Below are positions 16,080 through 24,212 of a stretch of 64,000 nucleotides of DNA, piece by piece. A program made the translations under genes and the position numbers. This DNA is from Armatimonas rosea (GTDB taxonomy: Bacteria; Armatimonadota; Armatimonadia; Armatimonadales; Armatimonadaceae), in assembly GCF_014202505.1 (NCBI RefSeq), contig NZ_JACHGW010000004.1, forward strand, positions 186,001 through 250,000, read 5' to 3'. The notes beneath the pieces are model-generated. The model was not told the DNA's origin and did no database searches. It was given only the letters and a program-made list of their open reading frames with translations. Position 1 is the stretch's first letter. Every line of letters starts with the position of its first letter.

Positions 16080-17262
16080 GCGTCCAGGCCTCGCGCTGCG
16101 GTGTCGAGAGCCACTCTGCGCCCGTCTCGGTCACCACTACCATGTCCTCCAGGCTCCAGTACCCATGCCCCTCGACCGCAACCCCCAGCTCCAGCGTGTA
16201 GACCTGCCCAGCCTCGATAGGCCAGTACGGGGTCTCGCCGTAGCGTGCCCAACAAGGCCCGAGCAACCCTCCGCCATCGTGGGCGACACGCCCCACTTGG
16301 TGCCCCAGTGCATGCAGGTACTCCGGGTAGCCCGCCGCGACCAAGAAGCTCCGCGCGGCCGCATCCACCTCCCAGCCGCTCACGCCAGGCCTCAGCGCGG
16401 CAAAACCCGCCTCGATCGCGCCCAAGACGGCGGCGTGGGCACGCGAGACTGCCTCGGGAATCTCGCTCCCCACAAACCAGCAGCGCTGCAGGTCCGACGC
16501 GTAGCCGTTCTGCACGACGCCAAGGTCGATGTGCAAGATATGCCCAGGAGCCAGCGCAAGGGAGCTGGGCGCACTATGTCCGACCGCGGAGTCTGGGCCG
16601 CAGTTGACAATGGGATTGCCTTCCTGCTCCCACGCAAAGCCCAGTCCGCGCACCTCCATCTGTGCGTGCACAAAGTCGGCGAGCTGGCGCTCGGTGATAC
16701 CGGGTTTGGCGCGCTCGGCGATCTCCGCAAACAGACGATCTGTCTCGACAATCGCGCCACGCATCGCCGCCAGCTCGGTCGCGGTCTTGCGGCCCCGCAG
16801 CGCCCGAATGATCGGCTCCGCACTGATGAGAGCACCGGCAAAGCGTGTGCGGGCCAAGTAGCTCTCCAGGAGCCGGAACATCCCGTAGGTCAGCCCATCG
16901 CACTTATCGTCGTTCTCGGAGAAGTTCACCGCGATCTTGGGGCTCGCCACGCTCACGGGAATCAGCTCCTCCAGCGCATCGACCAGCGGCTCACGGATGC
17001 CCTGCACGTAGCCAATCGTCTCGTCCCAGTCGCCGGATTTTTCCAGGCCATCGAGGTCGTAGTTCCCCGCGACCACCACCTTCTTGCCCGTCTTGCTGAC
17101 AAGCAGCGCGCTCTGCCAGGTGAGACCGCCCTCCATCAGAAACGGCAGGCACGGGTCGGCGATTCCACTGGTCTCGCGCACAAAGGTCAGCCAGACATCG
17201 GCCTCGGACTGCGCCACAATCGCGGCGGCTTGGTTTAGTTTCTCACGGGTCAGGTCACTCAT
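16069..17262 (-). CDS. Xaa-Pro peptidase family M24 protein
   Basis: A 397-residue metallopeptidase of the creatinase/prolidase fold. The N-terminal creatinase-like domain spans about 1-160. The catalytic domain shows the five metal ligands in order: two Asp in HIDLGVVQNGYASDL, His in ALGHQVGR, Glu in TLELGVAV and Glu in SLEDMVV. It probably releases N-terminal residues before proline, in the cytoplasm. I start it at the ATG at 17262 (MSDLTREKLNQ), where homology begins; earlier in-frame codons would add a low-complexity leader. Confidence 0.87.
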   Translation of the reverse strand: MSDLTREKLNQAAAIVAQSEADVWLTFVRETSGIADPCLPFLMEGGLTWQSALLVSKTGKKVVVAGNYDLDGLEKSGDWDETIGYVQGIREPLVDALEELIPVSVASPKIAVNFSENDDKCDGLTYGMFRLLESYLARTRFAGALISAEPIIRALRGRKTATELAAMRGAIVETDRLFAEIAERAKPGITERQLADFVHAQMEVRGLGFAWEQEGNPIVNCGPDSAVGHSAPSSLALAPGHILHIDLGVVQNGYASDLQRCWFVGSEIPEAVSRAHAAVLGAIEAGFAALRPGVSGWEVDAAARSFLVAAGYPEYLHALGHQVGRVAHDGGGLLGPCWARYGETPYWPIEAGQVYTLELGVAVEGHGYWSLEDMVVVTETGAEWLSTPQREAWTLPV

Positions 17263-17315
17263 GGCCGAAAGTTCGCGATGCAGGAGACAAATCCCTCTCT
17301 GGTGAAACGGGGGTT

Positions 17316-18038
17316 GTGTTCCAGCAAAAGCGTCCGCCACGAGCAAGCCTTCAGGTGCGCCTCCTGCGAAACTTCGATGCCACCCTGCGGGAGCTGCGCG
17401 ACCAGGGAGCAACGGAGTCGCTGGAGGCCCTTGCCGCGTGTTTGACCGCCTACACACGGCGCTCTCGGCTCAAGGAGCTCGGTTTTGCTGTCGTCCTGGG
17501 TCTGTTTTTAGCAGGCTTGCTCCTAGTTCAGATCAGCCCGTTTGTGTTCCTCGTTGGAAGCATCGTCCTTGGCGCGATCTTTTGGGGGCCGGTTCGTGAT
17601 CAGCTCAACCCGACTCGGGAGGTGCTTCTGCGGGCAACCATCGCGCTTCTCGACGGCCTCACGCGCACCGACCTACCGGGACTCTTCGCACTGCTCCATG
17701 CCCTGGAGCGGGGACGCCCCGACTCAAATAACCTAGAGCGACGTGTGCGTTTTGCGGCGCTTCGGCTCCTAAGTAAGAACCTTATCCAGACACCGCACGG
17801 GGAGCTTGCCCAGCTCACCGCAGAGAACCGGCGTCTCTTGGGTCGTGAGCTCAAGCGCTTGCTCCGCAGACCAACGGGCCAAGCGGACCTGGATATCGAG
17901 CTCCCTCTTCGGCTCTTTGTCGTGCTGACAGAGCTTCGGGAGCCCGGCTTGCACACACAGACAACTCTTGCGCTTGCCCACACCGAGGAGCGGTTACAGG
18001 AGGCGGCACGGGAGTACCAGGCGACACTAAACCCGTAG
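17316..18038 (+). CDS. Membrane-anchored hypothetical protein, 240 aa
   Basis: Starts at a GTG. Residues 1-50 are charged and helical, residues 55-92 form one long or two short membrane helices (FAVVLGLFLAGLLLV and VFLVGSIVLGAIFW), and the remaining 150 residues are a cytoplasmic helical domain rich in Leu, Arg and Glu. No known domain is recognised. Its 3' end overlaps the convergent acyltransferase gene by 12 bp. Confidence 0.6.
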   Translation: MFQQKRPPRASLQVRLLRNFDATLRELRDQGATESLEALAACLTAYTRRSRLKELGFAVVLGLFLAGLLLVQISPFVFLVGSIVLGAIFWGPVRDQLNPTREVLLRATIALLDGLTRTDLPGLFALLHALERGRPDSNNLERRVRFAALRLLSKNLIQTPHGELAQLTAENRRLLGRELKRLLRRPTGQADLDIELPLRLFVVLTELREPGLHTQTTLALAHTEERLQEAAREYQATLNP

Positions 18039-19139
18039 GAAGACGTCTTTTTTGTAGAGCCCCCAGAGCGCCAGGAGGGTGAAGAACATCGAGCCAAAGC
18101 TGCGGCAGAGCTCTTTGTTCTCCGGGTGGAGACGCGCGACTCCCTCCAGAAACTTCATCGCGATCTCATCGAAGGGAATGATCGCCGCGCCCATGTAGGC
18201 CGTGATGGCGTTCATCCCGATAATCACCCAAACAATCGAGCCCCAGCGCCATTTCTTGACATCGAGGATGTAGTAGAACAGCGCCAGGAGCACGAGGCTC
18301 AGCCCTCCTGCGACACACACAAAGGAGCTGGTCCAGATCTTCTTAACCACCGGCAAGAGCGGGTGCCAGAGCCAGCCGAGTGTCAGGAGCGCGGCCCCGA
18401 CACCCGCCAAGCGCCGCACCTTCTTTGCCTCGGGATCGGTGGAGTGCTTCAGGTAGGTTCCGGCGAGCAGCCCGATCAGCGCGGTGGCAATCGACGGCAG
18501 ATTCGAGAGCGGGCCTTCGGGGTCGCCGTAGGGCTTGTAGAGCTGACCGGGAAGGAGCACCAGCCGGTCCACATAGTTGGCGACATTTCCATCGGGGGTG
18601 TAGGTGCCACGGGGAAAGCCGGGAACGGGAACCCAGGCAAGGAGCGCCCAGTAGGCCAGCAGGATGGTCGGAATCAGCGCGAGCTGGGTCTTGGGCTTGG
18701 TGTAGAGATAGATCAGCGCGGCGGCGACATAGCCAAATGCCTGACGCTGGAGCACGCCAAAGAGCCGCAGGTGCTCCCAGCCCTCCAGGCGCGGGAGGCC
18801 GTTGATGAGTAGCCCAAAGAAGGTCAGCCAGCAAAACCGTGCGCAGACCTTCTTGAGAATCTCTTTCCTCGATGCCCCCTGCTCTAGCCGCCGCCCAATC
18901 GAGTACGGCAGGGTCGCCCCGATGATAAACAAAAAGAGCGGGAAGATGGCGTCGTAGAAGCGAAACCCCTCCCACTCACAGTGCGACGTGAACTGGAGAG
19001 CGAGAACCTCAAAGCCTGGATTGGGCCAGCGCTTGACAACCGTCTCCAAGAGCCAGTCGCCCCCAATAATCCAGAACATGTCAAACCCACGAAGGGCATC
19101 CAGCGACAGCAGCCGTTGCGGACGTGGCTCGGAACTCAT
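18027..19139 (-). CDS. HGSNAT-like membrane acyltransferase (DUF5009/DUF1624 family)
   Basis: A 370-residue polytopic membrane protein. The N-terminus SLDALRGFDMFWIIGG and the phrase IFPLFLFIIGATLPYS are hallmarks of bacterial homologs of heparan-alpha-glucosaminide N-acetyltransferase. About ten hydrophobic helices follow. Family members are thought to transfer acetyl groups to exported amino sugars across the membrane. The start MSSEPRPQR is supported by a TACAGT hexamer 6 nt upstream, which rules out an upstream in-frame start lying within that promoter. It would act on envelope or extracellular sugar. Confidence 0.83.
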   Translation of the reverse strand: MSSEPRPQRLLSLDALRGFDMFWIIGGDWLLETVVKRWPNPGFEVLALQFTSHCEWEGFRFYDAIFPLFLFIIGATLPYSIGRRLEQGASRKEILKKVCARFCWLTFFGLLINGLPRLEGWEHLRLFGVLQRQAFGYVAAALIYLYTKPKTQLALIPTILLAYWALLAWVPVPGFPRGTYTPDGNVANYVDRLVLLPGQLYKPYGDPEGPLSNLPSIATALIGLLAGTYLKHSTDPEAKKVRRLAGVGAALLTLGWLWHPLLPVVKKIWTSSFVCVAGGLSLVLLALFYYILDVKKWRWGSIVWVIIGMNAITAYMGAAIIPFDEIAMKFLEGVARLHPENKELCRSFGSMFFTLLALWGLYKKDVFLRV

Positions 19140-19145
19140 GGCCAA

Positions 19146-19151
19146 ACTGTA
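19146..19151 (-). promoter_or_regulatory. -10 hexamer (TACAGT), leaderless start
   Basis: On the minus strand TACAGT ends exactly 6 nt before the ATG at 19139 of the HGSNAT-like gene. No Shine-Dalgarno lies between. Confidence 0.5.
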
Positions 19152-19160
19152 CCACAAGCC

Positions 19161-19652
19161 TCACTGCACAGAGGCGTCTTTTGCGCGACGAAGTAGCTCC
19201 GCAAAGACCCCCTCCATCACGCGACTCAGCTCTTTGTTCGTCTCCGCAACCTGCTTGCCAGGCGGTTGATGGGAGAAGGCAGAGACCACCACAACAGAGT
19301 TCCCCACAAATGCCGCGCGGGGACGAGCGAGTCCGGGCAGGAGGACTCCTCCCAAGACACTGACCCGTGCGCCCTGTGTCACGGGCTGACGGCTCGGGGA
19401 GCGCTACGTAGGATTCGAGCGGCTCATGGCTGCGTCCCAGCGTGCGAGGGCATCTGCTGTCGAGAAGGCAATGACGGTGTAGCGGAGCTCACTCTCGCCG
19501 CGAAAAAAGCGTAGGGTCCGTGCGGCAGCTGCTCCCTCGGGCTTGTCGGAGAGCGGATCCACTCGCCCTTGTGGGTGGGCGAGCACGAATCCTTTGAGAA
19601 GCGCAGTGTCTTTCAGGTTGAATGCGGCAAGACGCTCCGGGTTCAGATCAGG
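19161..19652 (-). pseudogene. Decayed hypothetical gene with in-frame amber stop
   Basis: This is the only stretch of over 300 bases here without an intact gene. One minus-strand frame stays open across it except for a TAG at 19404-19406. Before the stop it reads like the middle of a protein (ALLKGFVLAHPQGRVDPLS, then SELRYTVIAFSTADALARW). After it come RAAFVGNSVVVVSAFS and a helical C-terminus ending at 19161. No good start is seen: the frame runs back into the end of the dioxygenase gene, and only a GTG at 19586 without Shine-Dalgarno is available. I read it as a 5'-truncated gene broken once more by a stop. Confidence 0.5.
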
Positions 19653-19654
19653 TT

Positions 19655-20818
19655 TTATGGTCTTGGCCTCCAGCTGTACGGGTAGTTGTCGTCCTCCAGC
19701 GCGAGGGCGGCTTTGGTGAGCTTGAGCGGGCGGAAGGTGTCTACCATCACGGCGAGCTCTTCGGTGCGGGTCTTGCCGAGGCTGGCCTCGACCGCGCCGG
19801 GCTGGGGACCGTGCGGCAGCCCCGACGGATGCAGGGTGACCGAGCCCACTTCGATTCCCCGGCGACTGGCGAAGTTGCCGTTGACATAGTAGAGGACCTC
19901 GTCGCTGTCTAGGTTCGAGTGGTTGTAGGGAATCGGGATGGCATCGGGGTGGTAGTCGAGCATGCGCGGCACAAAGCTACAGACCACAAAGTTGTGCGCC
20001 TCGAAGGTCTGGTGCGAGGGCGGCGGCTGGTGGATACTGCCCGTGAGCGGCTCGAAGTCGTGGATGGAAAGGGCGTAGGGGTAGAGAAAGCCGTCCCAGC
20101 CGATCACATCGAGCGGGTGGAAGTCGTAGAAGTAGGCCGTGAGGTGGCCACGTGCCTTGATACGGACCTCAAAGCGCCCTTTTTCGTCATGGAAGAGCGG
20201 CGCCTCAGGGACACGGATATCGCGCTCACAGAACGGCGCGTGCTCCAGGAACTGCCCGTACTCGTTGCGGTAGCGCTCTGGCGGCTCGATCGTGCTGGCG
20301 GCGGACTCGGTAAGGAGCATCGTGGTGGGGCCGGGATCGCAGACCACGCGGTAGATCGTCCCGCGAGGAATCACCAAGTAGTCGCCCGGACGGTACGGGA
20401 GCGTCCCAAAGAGCGTCTCCAGCCTGCCCGTACCCTCGTGGACAAAGAGCAGGTCGTCGCCATCCGCGTTTTTGTAGAAGTACTCCATCGGCTCGGTCGG
20501 GCGCACGAGGGCCAGCGCGACATCGCTATTGACCAGAAACGGCACGCGCCCCGCGACTGGATCGCCGCCTGGCCGCAGCAAGTGGGTCTTCAGGTGCCGG
20601 TGGCGCAGCGGCTCGAACTCCAACGTCTCTGGCGTCAAATCCCCCAGGTACTGGTACTCCGCCACCTGCGTGGGCAGGTTCGCGTGGTAGAGAATCGAGG
20701 CGATCCCCGAGAAGCCCTTCGTGCCGAAGACTTCCTCGGCGTAGAGCGAGCCATCGGGCTTGCGGAACTGCGTGTGTCGTTTGCGGGGTATCTCCCCAAG
20801 CTTTACATAGTGCGCCAT
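19655..20818 (-). CDS. hmgA: Homogentisate 1,2-dioxygenase family protein
   Basis: A 387-residue cupin-fold dioxygenase. Homogentisate dioxygenase opens the aromatic ring of homogentisate to maleylacetoacetate in tyrosine and phenylalanine breakdown, using non-haem iron. Characteristic phrases are GFSGIASILYHANLPT, GDYLVIPRGTIYR, FHPLDVIGWDGFLYP, NFVVCSFVPR and the C-terminal GLPHGPQPGAVE. The length is slightly below the 430-440 of many homologs. An FAH-family hydrolase 3.4 kb away could act later in the same pathway. A TAAAAT hexamer and a GAGG lie upstream of the ATG. Confidence 0.85.
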   Translation of the reverse strand: MAHYVKLGEIPRKRHTQFRKPDGSLYAEEVFGTKGFSGIASILYHANLPTQVAEYQYLGDLTPETLEFEPLRHRHLKTHLLRPGGDPVAGRVPFLVNSDVALALVRPTEPMEYFYKNADGDDLLFVHEGTGRLETLFGTLPYRPGDYLVIPRGTIYRVVCDPGPTTMLLTESAASTIEPPERYRNEYGQFLEHAPFCERDIRVPEAPLFHDEKGRFEVRIKARGHLTAYFYDFHPLDVIGWDGFLYPYALSIHDFEPLTGSIHQPPPSHQTFEAHNFVVCSFVPRMLDYHPDAIPIPYNHSNLDSDEVLYYVNGNFASRRGIEVGSVTLHPSGLPHGPQPGAVEASLGKTRTEELAVMVDTFRPLKLTKAALALEDDNYPYSWRPRP

Positions 20819-20865
20819 TGCGTCATTAACCTCGGCGCAATTTTACCCCGCGACAGGGCAATTTT

Positions 20866-21387
20866 TTATTTTGTCTTTCCCAGTCGCACAGCGGCGCGTG
20901 CATCAATAAAAGCGGAGTACAGGACGATCGGGGCCATCACCGCCAGCACGACTCGGATGAGCTCAGGTGCTCCTGCCTTGATGAGATGGAAGGCCGTGGG
21001 CATCCCAGCGTGGCTGCCTGCCTCCCAGAAAACCGACGCGACCATTGCGCCAAAGACCATGGCGATCACCATGTGCAGAACGTACTCGCCGGCCGGCAAT
21101 CCCCCGAGCTTCTGGCGGCTCTGCCCCTCCAGAGCAAAGTCCACCATGGAGATCAGCGCATCCACGGCGAGCAGGCCCACCAGCGCCCAGAAGAAGCCAC
21201 CGTACAGAGCGACATTCGGCACGACAAGAAACAGGATCGCGTAGGTCGGCCCACGGAGGCTGTGGACAATGAGCTCGGCACGTGAGTCTTGGTGGGAGCG
21301 TATCCCGTGGGAGATCGCATGGTAGAGCAAGATATCTACCGCTCCCAGAACCCCGATCATGAAGAGAAGATAGGTAGGGATAATCAC
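20866..21387 (-). CDS. Integral membrane protein, 173 aa
   Basis: Starts at a GTG overlapping the stop of the upstream START-like gene (GTGA), so it is translationally coupled. Hydrophobic helices lie near residues 2-18, 45-65, 70-85, 105-125 and 145-165. Conserved-looking polar residues (YHAISHGIRSH) lie after helix 1. I do not recognise a family with certainty. Confidence 0.65.
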   Translation of the reverse strand: MIIPTYLLFMIGVLGAVDILLYHAISHGIRSHQDSRAELIVHSLRGPTYAILFLVVPNVALYGGFFWALVGLLAVDALISMVDFALEGQSRQKLGGLPAGEYVLHMVIAMVFGAMVASVFWEAGSHAGMPTAFHLIKAGAPELIRVVLAVMAPIVLYSAFIDARAAVRLGKTK

Positions 21388-21836
21388 GGGCGTTGCCCCA
21401 GCACACGGAGCAGGGCCTGCTGCCGCCGGGTGAAGACTTGGGTGATCATGGGGGCGATCAGGAAGCGCATGGCGACCTCTCCCCCGTAGTACCACGGCAG
21501 CTGTAGATCCAGATCGTCCTTGGCGAGCAGGCCGGTAGGTGTCGGGTCGAAGGTGTGGACATGCGTGAAGACACGAAAGGGACCGTGGAGTCGCTCTTCT
21601 CCAAAACGATAGGGCGGCTCGTACAGATGCTGCCGAAACCCGAAGACAACCGGGAGGATACGACAAACGGTCACCTCGAAGTAGGTTGTTGCGCCCGGGC
21701 GGACATGCCCGTCATGGTTCAAGAGACGAAAGCCTGGCCGGTCGGCGTGCAGTAGGGCCAGGTTGGCAGGGTCGGCGTGGAAGGCAAACGCTTCTTCTTG
21801 CGAGGCGGGGAAGTGCTGTTCAAAGTGGAAGCGCAT
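21384..21836 (-). CDS. SRPBCC/START-like ligand-binding protein
   Basis: A 150-residue helix-grip-fold protein. The opening RFHFEQHFPASQEEAFAFHA, the following FRLLNHDGHVRPGATTYFEV and a C-terminal helix (APMITQVFTRRQQALLRVL) fit the SRPBCC superfamily, which binds lipids or small hydrophobic ligands. A perfect TATAAT at 21856-21861 (minus) overlaps the stop of the upstream gene and gives a leader of about a dozen nt. It is coupled to the downstream membrane protein. Confidence 0.8.
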   Translation of the reverse strand: MRFHFEQHFPASQEEAFAFHADPANLALLHADRPGFRLLNHDGHVRPGATTYFEVTVCRILPVVFGFRQHLYEPPYRFGEERLHGPFRVFTHVHTFDPTPTGLLAKDDLDLQLPWYYGGEVAMRFLIAPMITQVFTRRQQALLRVLGQRP

Positions 21837-21856
21837 GGGATTTGTGAACGGTGCAA

Positions 21857-22606
21857 TTATAGCTTGCTCGTCCCCTGTTCTGTACGGGTTGCTTGCTTTT
21901 CTCTTGGGTAGTGGCGCACTTGAAACGTGCGGCGGGGGAGCACAGGGGGCTGCTCGTAGTACCGCTGTATCGCCTCCTCGCTACGGTGCCGATCGAGGGT
22001 CGGAGTCATGCGAATCAGCGACCACGCCATCCCGCCAAAGAGCGCGATTCCGAGCACGGCAAGGGTGATCCACAGCCACGCCGCAGTGTCTTGGGTGAAC
22101 GGGAGCCGCTTGCGGTGCGCATCTGTCTCCGTGATCCCCGCCCGTGTCAGTGCTTGGACAAGCGCGTCAAACGGCTCTTTCCTCCCCAGTGGGATTCCGC
22201 CCCGCTGCACCAAAAACGCCTCGCCTGCATCGTCGAGCAGTTCCAGCCCGACAATGTCTTTCTTGCCCGAGATGCGCCAGCGCCACGCCGCGCACTTCTT
22301 CTCCCAGACAAGCTCGCCGTTTTTTTGCACCGCGATTTTCTGGCCCGTGAACGTAAAGCCATGCTGCCACTGCGTGAGCAAGAAGACCGGGCAGACAATG
22401 GCAAACCCGATCAGCCAGACAGCGCTCTGAGCAAAGCCACTCTTGCCCTGGTAGTTAGGACGAAAGAGCTCCACCTCGGAGAGCCTACCGGTGAAGTAGA
22501 GCCCACAGGTCATCAAAACAGCAAGGGAGAGGGCCAAGACAATCCCAAGGACAATACGGGGAACGGGCTGTTTCCCCAATAAAATTTCTTGTCGTAGTTG
22601 TTGCAT
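21857..22606 (-). CDS. Membrane protein, paralog of the adjacent gene
   Basis: A 249-residue protein with two N-terminal helices (about 20-45 and 60-80), a middle soluble domain (residues 85-160: GELVWEKKCAAWRWR, then LLDDAGEAFLVQRGGIPLG) and a third helix near 185-205. The tail is Arg-rich. It is a clear tandem duplicate of the gene at 22656-23288, sharing the start MQQ-RQEI-LGKQP-PR and the same GGAGAG Shine-Dalgarno 3 nt before the ATG. The soluble domain resembles a PH-like membrane-anchored fold, but this is not certain. Confidence 0.7.
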   Translation of the reverse strand: MQQLRQEILLGKQPVPRIVLGIVLALSLAVLMTCGLYFTGRLSEVELFRPNYQGKSGFAQSAVWLIGFAIVCPVFLLTQWQHGFTFTGQKIAVQKNGELVWEKKCAAWRWRISGKKDIVGLELLDDAGEAFLVQRGGIPLGRKEPFDALVQALTRAGITETDAHRKRLPFTQDTAAWLWITLAVLGIALFGGMAWSLIRMTPTLDRHRSEEAIQRYYEQPPVLPRRTFQVRHYPREKQATRTEQGTSKL

Positions 22607-22655
22607 AGGCTCTCCGACACAATAACACAACCTTTGGTTGCGCCACTAGCTCCCC

Positions 22656-23288
22656 TCAGTAGCTACCCGGCATGTGGATACCGTCGAAGGCATGGAGCCC
22701 CGCCCACACTAGCCAGGAGAATCCCACCAAGGCAACCAGTGCGAGCGCCGCGGCTAGCCACGCCCCCACATCTTTTGCAAAGGGTAGCGGCTTGGTATTG
22801 GTCTCCGTCTCGGGAATCTTTGCACAGTCAAGCGCTTCGATCAAGGGCGCAAAGGGCTCCCGCGTCCCCAGCGGGAGCCCCCCTAGTCTTACCAGATACG
22901 CCGCGCCTTGGTCGTCGAGCAGTTCCACGCCTAGGATATTCTTCTTGTCCGAGCTACGCCAGCGCCACGCTATGCACTTCTGTTCCCAGACAAGCTGCCC
23001 ATTTTCCCGTACCGCGATACTCTGGCCCGTGAGCGTAAAGCCATGCTGGCGGCGCGTCAGCAAGAAGACCGGACAGACGATGGCAAGCCCGATCAGCCAG
23101 GCGAAGACCTGGGCAAAGCCGCTCTTCCCGTCGTGGCCGGGCTGAAGGAAGTCCGTCTCTGAGAGCTTACCAGAGAGCAGGAGGCCGCAGGTCACAAGCA
23201 GAGCAGTACTTAGTATCAAGACCAGCCCACCAATCGGGCGTGGCAAGGGCTGTTTCCCCAAATAAATCTCTTGTCGTTGCTGTTGCAT
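22656..23288 (-). CDS. Membrane protein, paralog of the adjacent gene
   Basis: A 210-residue protein with the same order of segments as its neighbour at 21857: two N-terminal helices, a soluble domain (GQLVWEQKCIAWRWR, then LLDDQGAAYLVRLGGLPLG) and one C-terminal helix. It lacks the Arg-rich tail of the other copy. The Shine-Dalgarno GGAGAGG lies just before the ATG. The pair probably arose by local duplication. Confidence 0.7.
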   Translation of the reverse strand: MQQQRQEIYLGKQPLPRPIGGLVLILSTALLVTCGLLLSGKLSETDFLQPGHDGKSGFAQVFAWLIGLAIVCPVFLLTRRQHGFTLTGQSIAVRENGQLVWEQKCIAWRWRSSDKKNILGVELLDDQGAAYLVRLGGLPLGTREPFAPLIEALDCAKIPETETNTKPLPFAKDVGAWLAAALALVALVGFSWLVWAGLHAFDGIHMPGSY

Positions 23289-23407
23289 AGCCTCTCCTGG
23301 ACCACTCCACCCATGCTGGTTACATCTAGAGCGAGCCGCACAAGGGAAGGGTATCACAAGGTCACAACCGAGACACTACGCGCCCCTGACGACGCAGTTT
23401 CAGACAT

Positions 23408-23899
23408 TCAATCAAGCAAATGACAACCTAGCTCGACCAAAGTGAATGTATTTTCAAATATATTCAAATGTTTAAAAGACAAACCAAAACCTGCTCTGTC
23501 ATAAACACGATATTTATCAAGACCAATACAAAAATATTCACCATCAAATATATACTCGGTTAAGAAAGAAATGCATTCCTTAGGTTCCATTTCAATCTCA
23601 ACACAATTTTGTGCACGCGTAAATCTACCGCCCAAACTTACACTTCCCATATCCAACGAAATAACATTGTGGATTCTCCCATTATCATCTCTGTTCGTAA
23701 CCCAAAATTCAGCACCAGATTCAATAGAGTTATCTATATAAAGGGACATTATTTTTGCATCTGAAATATTTATAACTCTGGTTTCAATAATTTTGTTTTC
23801 AGAATTAACAACTTGGTCAAAATGCAAGTCATTCCTTATATTCATTGCTTTTTCAACAAGTGTTATTGGATAATATTCCCCAATGTAAATCTTACGCAT
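23408..23899 (-). CDS. AT-rich horizontally acquired hypothetical protein
   Basis: A 163-residue soluble protein of unknown function. Its base composition is strikingly unlike the rest of the window: about one third G+C by eye, with AT-ending codons and many Ile, Asn and Lys residues. It is beta-rich, with phrases such as GEYYPITLVEKAMNIRN and SLDMGSVSLGGRF. The size and style resemble immunity proteins of contact-dependent or polymorphic toxin systems, but no toxin gene is beside it. It directly abuts a truncated host-like fragment at 23938, so it probably arrived with a rearrangement. Confidence 0.6.
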   Translation of the reverse strand: MRKIYIGEYYPITLVEKAMNIRNDLHFDQVVNSENKIIETRVINISDAKIMSLYIDNSIESGAEFWVTNRDDNGRIHNVISLDMGSVSLGGRFTRAQNCVEIEMEPKECISFLTEYIFDGEYFCIGLDKYRVYDRAGFGLSFKHLNIFENTFTLVELGCHLLD

Positions 23900-23937
23900 A
23901 ACAACCTATTCCTATATCACCATAGGTGTAACCGGGC

Positions 23938-24129
23938 TTGCAGGGAGTGCTGGCAGCTCTGAAGGCCGCGGAGAGTGCACAAGAAAAAGCCAAGGGCGAT
24001 GCCCAAGGTGCCAACCAAGCCCAGAGCGCTGTCCTCGCGGCGCTACAAGCCTTTGTCGGCCCTCTCAACCGCGGCGCTCGTGTCGCCTGCAAAGATCGCC
24101 CCGACCTCCTCACCAAGCTTGGGCTCTAA
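23938..24129 (+). pseudogene. 3' remnant of a truncated gene
   Basis: An open frame with host-like composition encodes about 63 residues ending ACKDRPDLLTKLGL. The helical, Ala- and Gln-rich body and this ending resemble the C-terminus of a conserved hypothetical protein family that ends in a DxPQLLEKLGI-like motif. The frame is closed by a TAA just upstream (about 23929), no start signal is visible, and the AT-rich gene lies immediately beyond. I read it as the surviving tail of a gene cut by the AT-rich insertion. Confidence 0.5.
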
Positions 24130-24133
24130 CCCA

Positions 24134-24174
24134 CCCCCTTCGCCCCGCGGAACGCGGGTTTCAGGCGAAGGGGG
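24134..24174. terminator. Long hairpin between convergent genes
   Basis: An 11-bp perfect stem CCCCCTTCGCC / GGCGAAGGGGG with an inner CCCGCG/CGCGGG hairpin. It lies between the stops at 24129 and 24213. There is no T-run, so it may be a bidirectional terminator or an intergenic repeat. Confidence 0.5.
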
Positions 24175-24212
24175 TCGCCGTCTAAGCGGCGGGGGGATGT
24201 CACAGGATGGGA

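Noticed and set aside
16033..17238. 401-codon plus-strand frame
   Set aside because: Antisense to the M24 peptidase, whose metal ligands are all intact.
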